The translations under genes and the position numbers were made by a program. From the NCBI GenBank assembly GCA_028706695.1, contig JAQTVU010000136.1:1-6688 (forward strand): 6,688 bases of DNA, written 5' to 3'. Within the stretch, counting starts at the first letter, position 1. Every line of letters begins with the position of its first letter. This document shows positions 1-6,367 of this stretch, one piece after another. Origin of the DNA: Mycobacterium sp. (GTDB lineage Bacteria > Actinomycetota > Actinomycetes > Mycobacteriales > Mycobacteriaceae). Below the pieces are notes generated by a model. That model ran no database searches and was not told the DNA's origin. It saw only the letters and a list, made by a program, of their open reading frames with translations.

Positions 1-681
1 GCGGCGATGGCGGCCGTGCTCCTGTCCCTGGCGGGATTGCCCGCCCACGTCGCGGTCGCCGACGACCGGGTTCCGATGGGCGGCGGTGCGGGCATCGTCA
101 TCAACGGTGACACCATGTGCACGCTGACAACCATCGGGTCCGACGCCGCCGGCCAGCTGATCGGCTTCACCTCCGCGCACTGCGGCGGTCCCGGGGCGCA
201 TGTCGCGGCCGAGGGTCAGGAGAACCGGGGCATCTTGGGCACCATGGTGGCCGGCAACGACAACCTCGATTACGCGGTGATCCAGTTCGACCCGGCCAAG
301 GTGGCCCCGGTGGCCGACTACAACGGCTTTCCGATCAACGGGATCGGCCCGGACCCCGCCTTCGGCCAAATTGCCTGCAAGCAGGGCCGCACCACGGGCA
401 ATTCCTGCGGTGTCACCTGGGGGATGGGCCAGAATCCGGGCACCATCGTCATGCAGGTCTGCGGGCAACCGGGCGACTCCGGCGCCCCGGTGACCGTCGA
501 CGGTTTGCTGGTCGGGATGATCCACGGGGCCTTCAGCGACAACCTGCCGACGTGCATCATCAAGTACATCCCGCTGCACACCCCGGCCGTGGTCATGTCG
601 TTCAGCGCGATCCTCAACGACATCAATTCCAAACACCGGCCCGGCGCGGGTTTCGTCCCGGTGCCGCCCCTGATGACCTGA
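1..681 (+). CDS. Putative secreted chymotrypsin-like serine protease (Rv3668c-like), 5' partial
   Basis: The reading frame is open to the left window edge. The first Met (base 7) lies inside a hydrophobic signal-peptide core, so the true start is probably just upstream. Numbering from that Met, the hydrophobic run 2-18 ends in AVA followed by DD, a good signal peptidase I site, so the protein is probably exported. The triad of an S1-family protease is visible: His58 in TSAHCG, a likely Asp88 in NLDYA, and Ser158 in PGDSGAP. Cysteines at 38/59, 124/134 and 152/183 are spaced like the disulfides of streptogrisin-type proteases. The overall sequence resembles M. tuberculosis Rv3668c, annotated as a possible protease; no substrate is known to me. 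There is no C-terminal anchor, so the product is probably released into the cell envelope or medium. It converges on acs, with 2 bp between the two stop codons. Protease fold: high confidence. Substrate and role: unknown. Confidence 0.9.
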   Translation, partial: AAMAAVLLSLAGLPAHVAVADDRVPMGGGAGIVINGDTMCTLTTIGSDAAGQLIGFTSAHCGGPGAHVAAEGQENRGILGTMVAGNDNLDYAVIQFDPAKVAPVADYNGFPINGIGPDPAFGQIACKQGRTTGNSCGVTWGMGQNPGTIVMQVCGQPGDSGAPVTVDGLLVGMIHGAFSDNLPTCIIKYIPLHTPAVVMSFSAILNDINSKHRPGAGFVPVPPLMT

Positions 682-683
682 CG

Positions 684-2645
684 CTACTCGGCCGCCCTTA
701 TCGCATCGAAGACGGCGGGGTCCAGCAGCGTGGACGTGTCACCCAACTCGCGGTTCTCGGCGATGTCGCGCAGCAGCCTGCGGACGATCTTGCCGCTCCG
801 TGTCTTGGGAAGCTCGGGCACCACATGAACCTCTCGCGGCCGGGCGATGGGGGAGATCTCCCGGGCCACCTCGCTCCGCAATTCGTCGATGATTCCCTCG
901 TGCAGGTGATGGCCGGCGCGCAGCACCACGAACGCACAGATGGCCTGGCCGGTGGTTTCGTGGTTCTTCCCGACCACGGCTGCTTCGGCCACCGAGACGT
1001 GCCCGGCCAGGGCCGACTCGATCTCTGCCGTCGAGAGCCGATGCCCGGACACATTCATCGCGTCGTCGGTGCGTCCCACCACCCAGATGTCGCCGTCGGG
1101 GTCGTACCAGGCGCTGTCACCGGAGAAGTACCAGCCCTGCTCGGCGAACCTGGACCAGTACGTCTGGACGTAGGCCTCCGGGTTGCCCCAGACCCCGCGC
1201 AGCATGGCCGGCCAGGGCCGATCCAGCACCAGGTAGCCAGTGACGTGCTCACCGGCGTTGCTGCCCGCCGGCAGTCGCGCGCCGTGGTCGTCGACGATCT
1301 TGGCCGAGATGCCCGGCAGCGGCGCCATCGCCGCGCCGGGTTTGGCCGCGGCGACTCCCGGCAGCGGCGCGATCATCACGGCGCCCGTTTCGGTCTGCCA
1401 CCACGTGTCCACGATCGGGAGGCGGTCCGCGCCGAGCACGCTGCGGTACCAGCGCCAGGCTTCGGGGTTGATCGGCTCGCCGACCGACCCCAGCAGGCGC
1501 AGACTGGACAGGTCGTGCGAGTCGACGACCTCTCGGCCCCATTTCATGAACGTCCGGATGACGGTGGGTGCGGTGTAATAGACGGTGACACCGTACTTCT
1601 CGATGATTTCGAAATGCCGGTGCGTGGTGGGCGTATCGGGGGTGCCCTCGTAGAGCACCTCGGTGGCCCCGTTGCACAGCGGACCATAGACCCCATAGGT
1701 ATGCCCGGTGATCCAGCCGATGTCGGCCGTGCACCAGAACACGTCCCGTTCGGGCTTGATGTCGAAAACGTAGTAGTGCGTGTAGGAGGCCTGTGTCAGG
1801 TAGCCGCCGCTGGCGTGCACGATACCTTTAGGCGTGCCCGTGGTCCCCGACGTGTACAGCAGGAACAACGGCTGTTCGGCGTCGAACTGCTCGGGGGTGT
1901 GCTCGGGGCAAGCCGAGTCGACCACGTCATGCCACCAGACGTCTCGACTGGGGTCCCATGAGACGTCGATTCCGGTGCGGCGCACCACGAGAACGTGCTC
2001 TACGAGGCCGGCTCCGTCCCGGATGGGAGCGACGGCTTCATCGGCGGCGGCCTTGAGCGGCACCGGCCTGCCGCGGCGAAACTGCCCGTCGCTGGTGATC
2101 AGCAGTTTGGCCTGGGCGTCGGCGAGGCGGGCCCGCAACGCGTTCGCGGTGAAACCGGCGAAGACCACGCTGTGCATGATGCCCAGCCGGGCGCACGCCA
2201 GCATCGCGATCACCGCCTCGGGGATCACCGGCAGATAGATTGCGACGCGGTCGCCGGCGGCCAACCCGAGCGCGGTGAACGCGTTGGCGGCCCGGCACAC
2301 CTCGGCCTGCAGCTCGGCATAGGTCAGGCTGCGGCGGTCACCGTAGGGCTCGCCCTCCCAGTGAATGGCAATCCGATCCCCGTGTCCGGCTTCCACATGC
2401 CGGTCCACGCAGTTGTAGGCAACGTTGAGCTTGCCGCCGACGAACCACCGGGCGAACGGCGGCTCCGACCAGTCCAGGACCTCGGTGAAGGGCGTCGCCC
2501 AGGACAGCCGCTCGGCTTGCCTGGCCCAGAACGCCAGCCGATCCTCCTCGGCCTCGCGGTACAGTCCGATCCGGCCATTGGCCTGTTCGGCGAATTCCGG
2601 CGACGGCGGATACGACGACGGGCCTTCGGGGTGGGTGGCGGTCAC
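684..2645 (-). CDS. acs: Acetyl-CoA synthetase (AMP-forming), 653 aa
   Basis: This cytoplasmic enzyme converts acetate, ATP and CoA to acetyl-CoA, AMP and pyrophosphate through acetyl-AMP. The N-terminal Acs domain comes first, then the adenylate-forming core: P-loop YTSGTTGTPKG (264-274), acetate-pocket region CTADIGWITGH (305-315), and DTWWQTETG (413-421) with Trp416, equivalent to the Trp that restricts the pocket to acetate. Asp510, Arg525 and Arg536 line up with Salmonella Acs Asp500, Arg515 and Arg526. The C-terminal lid holds PKTRSGK with catalytic Lys619, the residue acetylated by Pat-type enzymes in relatives. Length matches the family (about 650 aa). I chose the GTG at 2645 because AGGAGAGG lies 5 nt upstream and similarity to M. 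tuberculosis Acs begins there; the open frame continues 94 codons further without recognisable sequence. The usual GDGAR after the lid hinge reads GDSAW here (509-513). The gene is divergent from dppA and convergent with the protease gene. Confidence 0.96.
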   Translation of the reverse strand: MTATHPEGPSSYPPSPEFAEQANGRIGLYREAEEDRLAFWARQAERLSWATPFTEVLDWSEPPFARWFVGGKLNVAYNCVDRHVEAGHGDRIAIHWEGEPYGDRRSLTYAELQAEVCRAANAFTALGLAAGDRVAIYLPVIPEAVIAMLACARLGIMHSVVFAGFTANALRARLADAQAKLLITSDGQFRRGRPVPLKAAADEAVAPIRDGAGLVEHVLVVRRTGIDVSWDPSRDVWWHDVVDSACPEHTPEQFDAEQPLFLLYTSGTTGTPKGIVHASGGYLTQASYTHYYVFDIKPERDVFWCTADIGWITGHTYGVYGPLCNGATEVLYEGTPDTPTTHRHFEIIEKYGVTVYYTAPTVIRTFMKWGREVVDSHDLSSLRLLGSVGEPINPEAWRWYRSVLGADRLPIVDTWWQTETGAVMIAPLPGVAAAKPGAAMAPLPGISAKIVDDHGARLPAGSNAGEHVTGYLVLDRPWPAMLRGVWGNPEAYVQTYWSRFAEQGWYFSGDSAWYDPDGDIWVVGRTDDAMNVSGHRLSTAEIESALAGHVSVAEAAVVGKNHETTGQAICAFVVLRAGHHLHEGIIDELRSEVAREISPIARPREVHVVPELPKTRSGKIVRRLLRDIAENRELGDTSTLLDPAVFDAIRAAE

Positions 2646-2650
2646 GGATG

Positions 2651-2658
2651 CCTCTCCT
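2651..2658 (-). promoter_or_regulatory. Strong Shine-Dalgarno site of acs
   Basis: On the minus strand this reads AGGAGAGG, closely complementary to the 16S rRNA 3' end, and sits 5 nt before the GTG at 2645. It decides the acs start against the longer open frame reaching 2927. Confidence 0.85.
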
Positions 2659-2792
2659 GTATTCGTTTGCCGGATTCTTTGCCGGGCGACTGCGGCGTCA
2701 GCGTCAACCGTCTGTGAGACTAGCCCGACGACGATACGGCCGCGCACCGAGTCGCAGGGCGAAAGGATCCCGGATGCCGCATAGTCACCGGT

Positions 2793-2802
2793 GTGCCGGC
2801 AC
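2793..2802. repeat. 10-bp perfect palindrome GTGCCGGCAC
   Basis: GTGCCGGCAC is its own reverse complement and sits near the middle of the divergent region, 148 bp from the acs start and 158 bp from the dppA start. The symmetry breaks at the next base on each side. A dimeric regulator site is possible, but GC-rich palindromes of this size also arise by chance. Confidence 0.4.
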
Positions 2803-2841
2803 GTCATGGGCGGCGCACCCGCCGACTCGTCACCAGCGTTG

Positions 2842-2871
2842 CGGCGGCCGCAGCCGGGTATGCGGCCGCCG
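2842..2871. repeat. Perfect 11-bp inverted repeat with 8-nt loop
   Basis: The left arm CGGCGGCCGCA (2842-2852) is exactly complementary to the right arm TGCGGCCGCCG (2861-2871), around the loop GCCGGGTA. The next outward pair (2841/2872) does not match. Each arm also contains the 8-bp palindrome GCGGCCGC. The stem would be very stable as RNA. It ends 89 bp before the dppA ATG and lies about 200 bp upstream of acs. No T-run follows on either strand, so it does not look like a classical terminator. It could be an operator or a 5'-leader hairpin; some self-complementarity is expected in DNA this GC-rich. Confidence 0.75.
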
Positions 2872-2946
2872 GGCCGTCGGGGACGCCCGCCTGGGCCAGC
2901 TGCGGCTTCCCGTGCAACTGAACACACTCAACGGCTCGACACGCTT

Positions 2947-2952
2947 TAGGGT
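2947..2952 (+). promoter_or_regulatory. Candidate -10 element or Shine-Dalgarno overlap for dppA
   Basis: TAGGGT matches the TANNNT pattern of mycobacterial -10 boxes and ends 8 nt before the ATG at 2961. Transcription would then start at or within a few bases of the start codon, giving a leaderless or nearly leaderless message, which is common in mycobacteria. No TTGACA-like box is visible at the right distance upstream. The same bases include AGGG (2948-2951), which could instead act as a weak ribosome binding site 9 nt from the ATG. The two readings exclude each other. Confidence 0.3.
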
Positions 2953-2960
2953 CGGATGTC

Positions 2961-4589
2961 ATGCCTCGGATCCGGTCCGCTCTGGCCCTGGTTGCTGCCG
3001 GAATGCTGGCGGCCGCATCCCTGGCCGGCTGCGGCGGTGGGGCCCCGCGCCTCGAGCTGGTGGTGGTCAACGGCGGTGAACCACCGAACCCGCTGATACC
3101 GACGAGCACGAACGACAGCAACGGCGGGCGGATCGTCGACCGGCTGTTCGCCGGGCTGGTGTCCTTCGACGCCACCGGCAGGCCGTCCAACGAGGTGGCC
3201 CAGTCGATCGAGAGCACCGACAACGTCAACTACCGCATCATCCTCAAGCGGGGCTGGACGTTCACCGACGGCTCCCCGGTGACGGCCCATTCCTTCGTCG
3301 ACGCCTGGAACTACGGGGCCCTGAGCACCAACGCGCAACTGCAGCAGAGCTTTTTCAGCCCGATCGACGGGTATGACGAGGTAGGGGGCCCGGCGCGCGA
3401 CGGCAAACCGAAGGCGAGCACGATGTCGGGGCTGCACGTGGTCAACGACCTGGAATTCAGCGTCCGGTTGAAGGCGCCGACCATCGACTTCGCGCTGCGG
3501 TTGGGCCACAGCGCGTTCTATCCGCTGCCGGCCGCGGCATACCGGGACATGCAGGCGTTCGGCCGCAACCCCATCGGCGACGGCCCCTACCGACTCGCCG
3601 CCGGCCCCGACGGGCCGGCCTGGGAACACAACGTCCGGATCGAGCTGCGGCCCAACCCCGATTACCACGGCAACCGCATGCCGCACAACAAGGGCCTGCG
3701 GTTCGAGTTCTATGCCAACCTGGACACGGCATACGCCGATCTGCTGTCGGGCAATCTCGATGTCCTCGACACCATCCCGCCCAGCGCGCTGCCGGTGTAC
3801 AAACGCGACCTGGGCGACAACGTCACCGCCGGTCCTGCGGCGATAAACCAGACCCTCGACACCCCGCTGTGGCTGCCGCACTTCGGCGGCGAGGAAGGCC
3901 GGCTGCGCCGGCTCGCGTTGTCGGCCGCGGTCGACCGGGCGCAGATTTGCCGGCACATCTTCGTCGGAACCCGAAGCCCGGCAAGGGAGTTCACCGCCCG
4001 CTCGTTGCCCGGATTCAGCCCTGACCTGCCGGGAAGTGACGCTTTGGACTACAACCCCGGGCGGGCGCGGCGTCTTTGGTCGCAGGCCAACGCCATCTCG
4101 GCGTGGCGTGGCCGGTACGCGATCGCCTACAACGCCGACGCCGGGCATCAGGAGTGGGTGGACGCCGTGGCCAACAGCGTCAAAAACGTGCTGGGCATCG
4201 ACGCGGCCGGCGCGCCACAACCCACCTTCGCCGGTTTGCGCACCCAGATCGCCAACCGCGCCATCACGACCGCCTTCCGCGCCGGGTGGCAAGGCGACTA
4301 CCCGTCGACGATCGAGTTCCTCGCCCCGCTGTTCGCCACCGGGGCGGGGTCCAACGACGTCGGGTTTGCCAGCGAGAAGTTCGACGCCGCGATGGCGGCC
4401 GCCGAAGCCGCGCCCAATCCGCGGCGCGCCGACGCGCTGGCCAACGACGCCCAACGAATCTTGTTCCGCGACATGCCGGTTGTTCCGCTCTGGGACAACA
4501 TCAGCGTCGTCGGGTGGTCATCGGGGGTCCGCGGCGTCACGGTCACCTGGAACGGGCTGCCCGACTACGAGAACATCGTCAAGGCCTGA
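2961..4589 (+). CDS. dppA: Peptide ABC transporter substrate-binding lipoprotein DppA, 542 aa
   Basis: This extracytoplasmic receptor captures short peptides and delivers them to the DppB/DppC channel. The N-terminus has arginines at 3 and 5, a hydrophobic stretch 7-22 and the lipobox LAGC, so Cys24 should be lipidated and anchor the protein outside the membrane. The rest is a family 5 solute-binding domain (SBP_bac_5): FTDGSPVTAHSFVDAWNYG-type signature at 101-119, GDGPYRL at 207-212, RRLALSAAVDR at 316-326 and WQGDYPST at 443-450. Length agrees with M. tuberculosis DppA (about 540 aa). In that species the Dpp system is known for peptide binding and has been reported as necessary for heme use, so heme is a second possible ligand; this cannot be read from the sequence. 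The ATG at 2961 is chosen because the signal peptide starts directly there. One base separates its stop from dppB. Confidence 0.95.
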   Translation: MPRIRSALALVAAGMLAAASLAGCGGGAPRLELVVVNGGEPPNPLIPTSTNDSNGGRIVDRLFAGLVSFDATGRPSNEVAQSIESTDNVNYRIILKRGWTFTDGSPVTAHSFVDAWNYGALSTNAQLQQSFFSPIDGYDEVGGPARDGKPKASTMSGLHVVNDLEFSVRLKAPTIDFALRLGHSAFYPLPAAAYRDMQAFGRNPIGDGPYRLAAGPDGPAWEHNVRIELRPNPDYHGNRMPHNKGLRFEFYANLDTAYADLLSGNLDVLDTIPPSALPVYKRDLGDNVTAGPAAINQTLDTPLWLPHFGGEEGRLRRLALSAAVDRAQICRHIFVGTRSPAREFTARSLPGFSPDLPGSDALDYNPGRARRLWSQANAISAWRGRYAIAYNADAGHQEWVDAVANSVKNVLGIDAAGAPQPTFAGLRTQIANRAITTAFRAGWQGDYPSTIEFLAPLFATGAGSNDVGFASEKFDAAMAAAEAAPNPRRADALANDAQRILFRDMPVVPLWDNISVVGWSSGVRGVTVTWNGLPDYENIVKA

Positions 4590-4590
4590 G

Positions 4591-5517
4591 ATGGGGTGGT
4601 ACATCGCACGCCGGGTCGCCGTCATGGTGCCCGTCTTCCTCGGTGCCACGCTGTTGATCTACGGGATGGTTTTCCTGCTGCCCGGCGACCCGGTGGCGGC
4701 GATGGCCGGGGACCGGCCCCTGACGCCGGAAGTCGCCGCGCAGCTGCGTGCCCGCTACCACCTCGACGACCCGTTCATGCAGCAGTACCTGCGGTACCTG
4801 GGCGGGCTTCTGCGCGGCGACCTGGGCCGTTCCTACTCCGGGCTGCCGGTGGCCGACGTTCTGGCCCATGCCTTTCCGGTGACCCTGAGGCTGGCGTCGA
4901 TCGCCGTGACCGTCGAGGCGGTGCTGGGCATCGGATTCGGGGCGATCGCCGGGCTGCACCAGGGCGGGGCCTTCGACGCCACCGTGCTGGTCGTCGGGCT
5001 GCTCCTCATCGCCATCCCGATCTTCGTGCTGGGTTTTCTGGCCCAGTTCGTGTTCGGGATCTGGCTGGGCGTCGCACCGGTGACCGTGGGCGAACGATCG
5101 AGCTTCGCGCGCCTGTTGCTGCCCGGGATCGTGCTGGGCTCGGTGTCATTCGCCTACGTGCTGCGGCTGACCCGCTCCGCGGTCGCCGCCAGCGCCCACG
5201 CCGACCATGTGCGCACCGCCACCGCCAAGGGGTTGTCGCGACGCCGCGTGGTGATGGTCCACGTCCTGCGCAATTCGCTGATCCCGGTGGTGACCTTCCT
5301 CGGAGCCGACCTGGGCTCGTTGATGGGCGGGGCCCTTGTGACCGAGGGCATCTTCAACATCCACGGCGTCGGCGGGGTGCTGTATCAAGCGGTCACCAGG
5401 CAGGAGGCCCCGACGGTGGTGTCGATCGTGACCGTGCTGGTGGGAATCTATCTGGTCACGAACTTGCTGGTGGATGTGCTCTATGCGGCCCTGGATCCGC
5501 GGATCCGGTATGGCTGA
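4591..5517 (+). CDS. dppB: Peptide ABC transporter permease DppB, 308 aa
   Basis: This is the first of two membrane subunits forming the peptide channel. It has the family pattern: N-terminal MGWYIARRV, a first membrane segment at about 9-31 ending in FLLPGDPV, then a long external loop with TPEVAAQLRARYHLDDP (45-61) and GLLRGDLGRSYS (72-83). About five more hydrophobic segments follow, near 99-121, 131-158, 174-193, 232-252 and 276-299. The cytoplasmic EAA loop that docks on the ATPase is at about 205-232, with HVRTATAKGLSRRRVVMVHVLRNSLIP-type spacing and conserved Gly214. The C-terminus LDPRIRYG is typical of DppB proteins. The open frame extends upstream inside dppA, but family similarity begins at the ATG at 4591, 1 nt after the dppA stop. 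There is no strong Shine-Dalgarno site, only AAGG at 4581-4584, so translation is probably coupled to dppA. Its last 8 nt overlap dppC. Confidence 0.95.
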   Translation: MGWYIARRVAVMVPVFLGATLLIYGMVFLLPGDPVAAMAGDRPLTPEVAAQLRARYHLDDPFMQQYLRYLGGLLRGDLGRSYSGLPVADVLAHAFPVTLRLASIAVTVEAVLGIGFGAIAGLHQGGAFDATVLVVGLLLIAIPIFVLGFLAQFVFGIWLGVAPVTVGERSSFARLLLPGIVLGSVSFAYVLRLTRSAVAASAHADHVRTATAKGLSRRRVVMVHVLRNSLIPVVTFLGADLGSLMGGALVTEGIFNIHGVGGVLYQAVTRQEAPTVVSIVTVLVGIYLVTNLLVDVLYAALDPRIRYG

Positions 5518-6367
5518 CGGTTTCTGGGCCGACGCCTGGCGTGGGCTGCGGCGGCGACCCAAGTTCGTCGCCGCCGCCGCGCTGATCCTGCTGGTCGGCG
5601 CGGTCGCGGCGTTTCCGGCTGCGTTCGCCGGGGCCGACCCCGCCTACGCCGATCCCGCGCAGAGCATGCTGCCGCCGTCGGACGCCCACTGGTTCGGCAC
5701 CGACCTGCAGGGCCACGACATCTACGCGCGCACCATCTACGGCACGCGGGCGTCGGTGACCGTGGGGCTGGCCGCCACCCTGGCGGTGTTCGTGGTCGGC
5801 GGGTCGCTGGGCGCGCTGGCCGGGTTTTACGGCGGCTGGGTGGACGCGGTGGTCTCCCGTGTCACCGACGTGTTCTTTGGGTTGCCGATGCTTCTGGCCG
5901 CGATCGTGCTCATGCAGGTCCTGCACCACCGCACGGTGTGGACGGTGATCGCGATACTGGCGTTGTTCGGCTGGCCGCAGGTGGCCCGGATCGCTCGGGC
6001 CGCCGTGCTCGAGATACGGGCATCCGAGTACATCCTCGCCGCGAAAGCGCTGGGGCTCGGCAGGTTCCAAACGCTCATCCGGCATGCGCTGCCCAACGCG
6101 CTGGGCCCGGTCGTCGCGGCGGCCACGCTCGCGCTCGGGCTTTTCATCGTCACCGAGGCCACCTTGTCCTATCTCGGGGTCGGCCTGCCGCCGTCGGTCG
6201 TGTCCTGGGGCGGCGACATCAGCCTCGCGCAGACGCGGCTGCGGTCGGGTTCCCCGATATTGTTCTATCCCGCAGGGGCGCTGGCGATCACGGTACTGGC
6301 CTTCACGATGATGGGCGACGCGCTGCGCGACTCCTTGGATCCGGCGTCACGGGCGTGGCGGCCATGA
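5510..6367 (+). CDS. dppC: Peptide ABC transporter permease DppC, 285 aa
   Basis: This is the second channel subunit, partner of DppB. A cytoplasmic basic N-terminus (RGLRRRPKF, 11-19) precedes a first membrane segment near 18-40. Next comes the DppC/OppC signature HWFGTDLQGHDIYARTIYGTRASV-like stretch at 60-83, whose FGTD and YGTR elements are typical. Further hydrophobic segments lie near 85-107, 119-137, 142-157, 198-220 and 255-275. The EAA loop is at about 173-201 (EYILAAKALG then LIRHALPNALGP). The C-terminus LRDSLDPASR is also typical of the family. The open frame allows a start 12 codons upstream (5474), but the ATG at 5510 gives the normal N-terminus and makes an 8-nt overlap with the dppB stop (ATGGCTGA), a translational-coupling arrangement. 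The final ATGA overlaps the dppD start. Confidence 0.95.
   Translation: MADGFWADAWRGLRRRPKFVAAAALILLVGAVAAFPAAFAGADPAYADPAQSMLPPSDAHWFGTDLQGHDIYARTIYGTRASVTVGLAATLAVFVVGGSLGALAGFYGGWVDAVVSRVTDVFFGLPMLLAAIVLMQVLHHRTVWTVIAILALFGWPQVARIARAAVLEIRASEYILAAKALGLGRFQTLIRHALPNALGPVVAAATLALGLFIVTEATLSYLGVGLPPSVVSWGGDISLAQTRLRSGSPILFYPAGALAITVLAFTMMGDALRDSLDPASRAWRP

Larger units (their letters stand above)
2646..2960. promoter_or_regulatory. Divergent acs-dppA intergenic control region
   Basis: These 315 bp separate the start codons of two divergent genes, so both promoters should lie here or nearby. I see no convincing gene: the open frames crossing it are GC-driven and resemble nothing known to me. 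For acs (minus strand), a TTGACG hexamer (2707-2702) resembles a -35 box, but no good -10 follows at the normal distance, and TAGTCT (2722-2717) could be a -10 without a clear -35. For dppA (plus strand), TAGGGT (2947-2952) fits the mycobacterial TANNNT -10 pattern just before the ATG. A perfect 11-bp inverted repeat (2842-2871) and a 10-bp palindrome (2793-2802) are listed separately. That the region is regulatory is near-certain from gene orientation; the individual promoter boxes are weak guesses. Confidence 0.7.

Noticed and set aside
117..1961. 614-codon open frame on the plus strand across the protease gene and antisense to acs
   Set aside because: Its translation is rich in Arg, Gly, Pro and His, matches no family I know, and spans two well-supported genes in other frames. 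Long antisense frames are expected in DNA this GC-rich.
2713..2728. Possible CRP site beginning TGTGA
   Set aside because: Only one half-site matches; the second half reads CCCGA instead of a TCACA-like sequence.
2842..2871. Intrinsic terminator
   Set aside because: The hairpin is strong, but no T-run follows on either strand and no gene ends next to it.
2646..2927. 94-codon N-terminal extension of acs
   Set aside because: The extension has no recognisable sequence, the resulting protein would be too long for the family, and a strong ribosome binding site marks the GTG at 2645.
2946..4454. 502-codon open frame on the minus strand opposite dppA
   Set aside because: It is a low-information Gly/Arg/Val-rich translation fully explained by the codon structure of dppA.
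4036..4590. Extended reading frame upstream of dppB
   Set aside because: It lies wholly inside dppA in another frame; DppB similarity starts at the ATG at 4591.
5474..5509. 12-codon N-terminal extension of dppC
   Set aside because: It lies inside dppB, and the ATG at 5510 gives the usual N-terminus with a coupling overlap.
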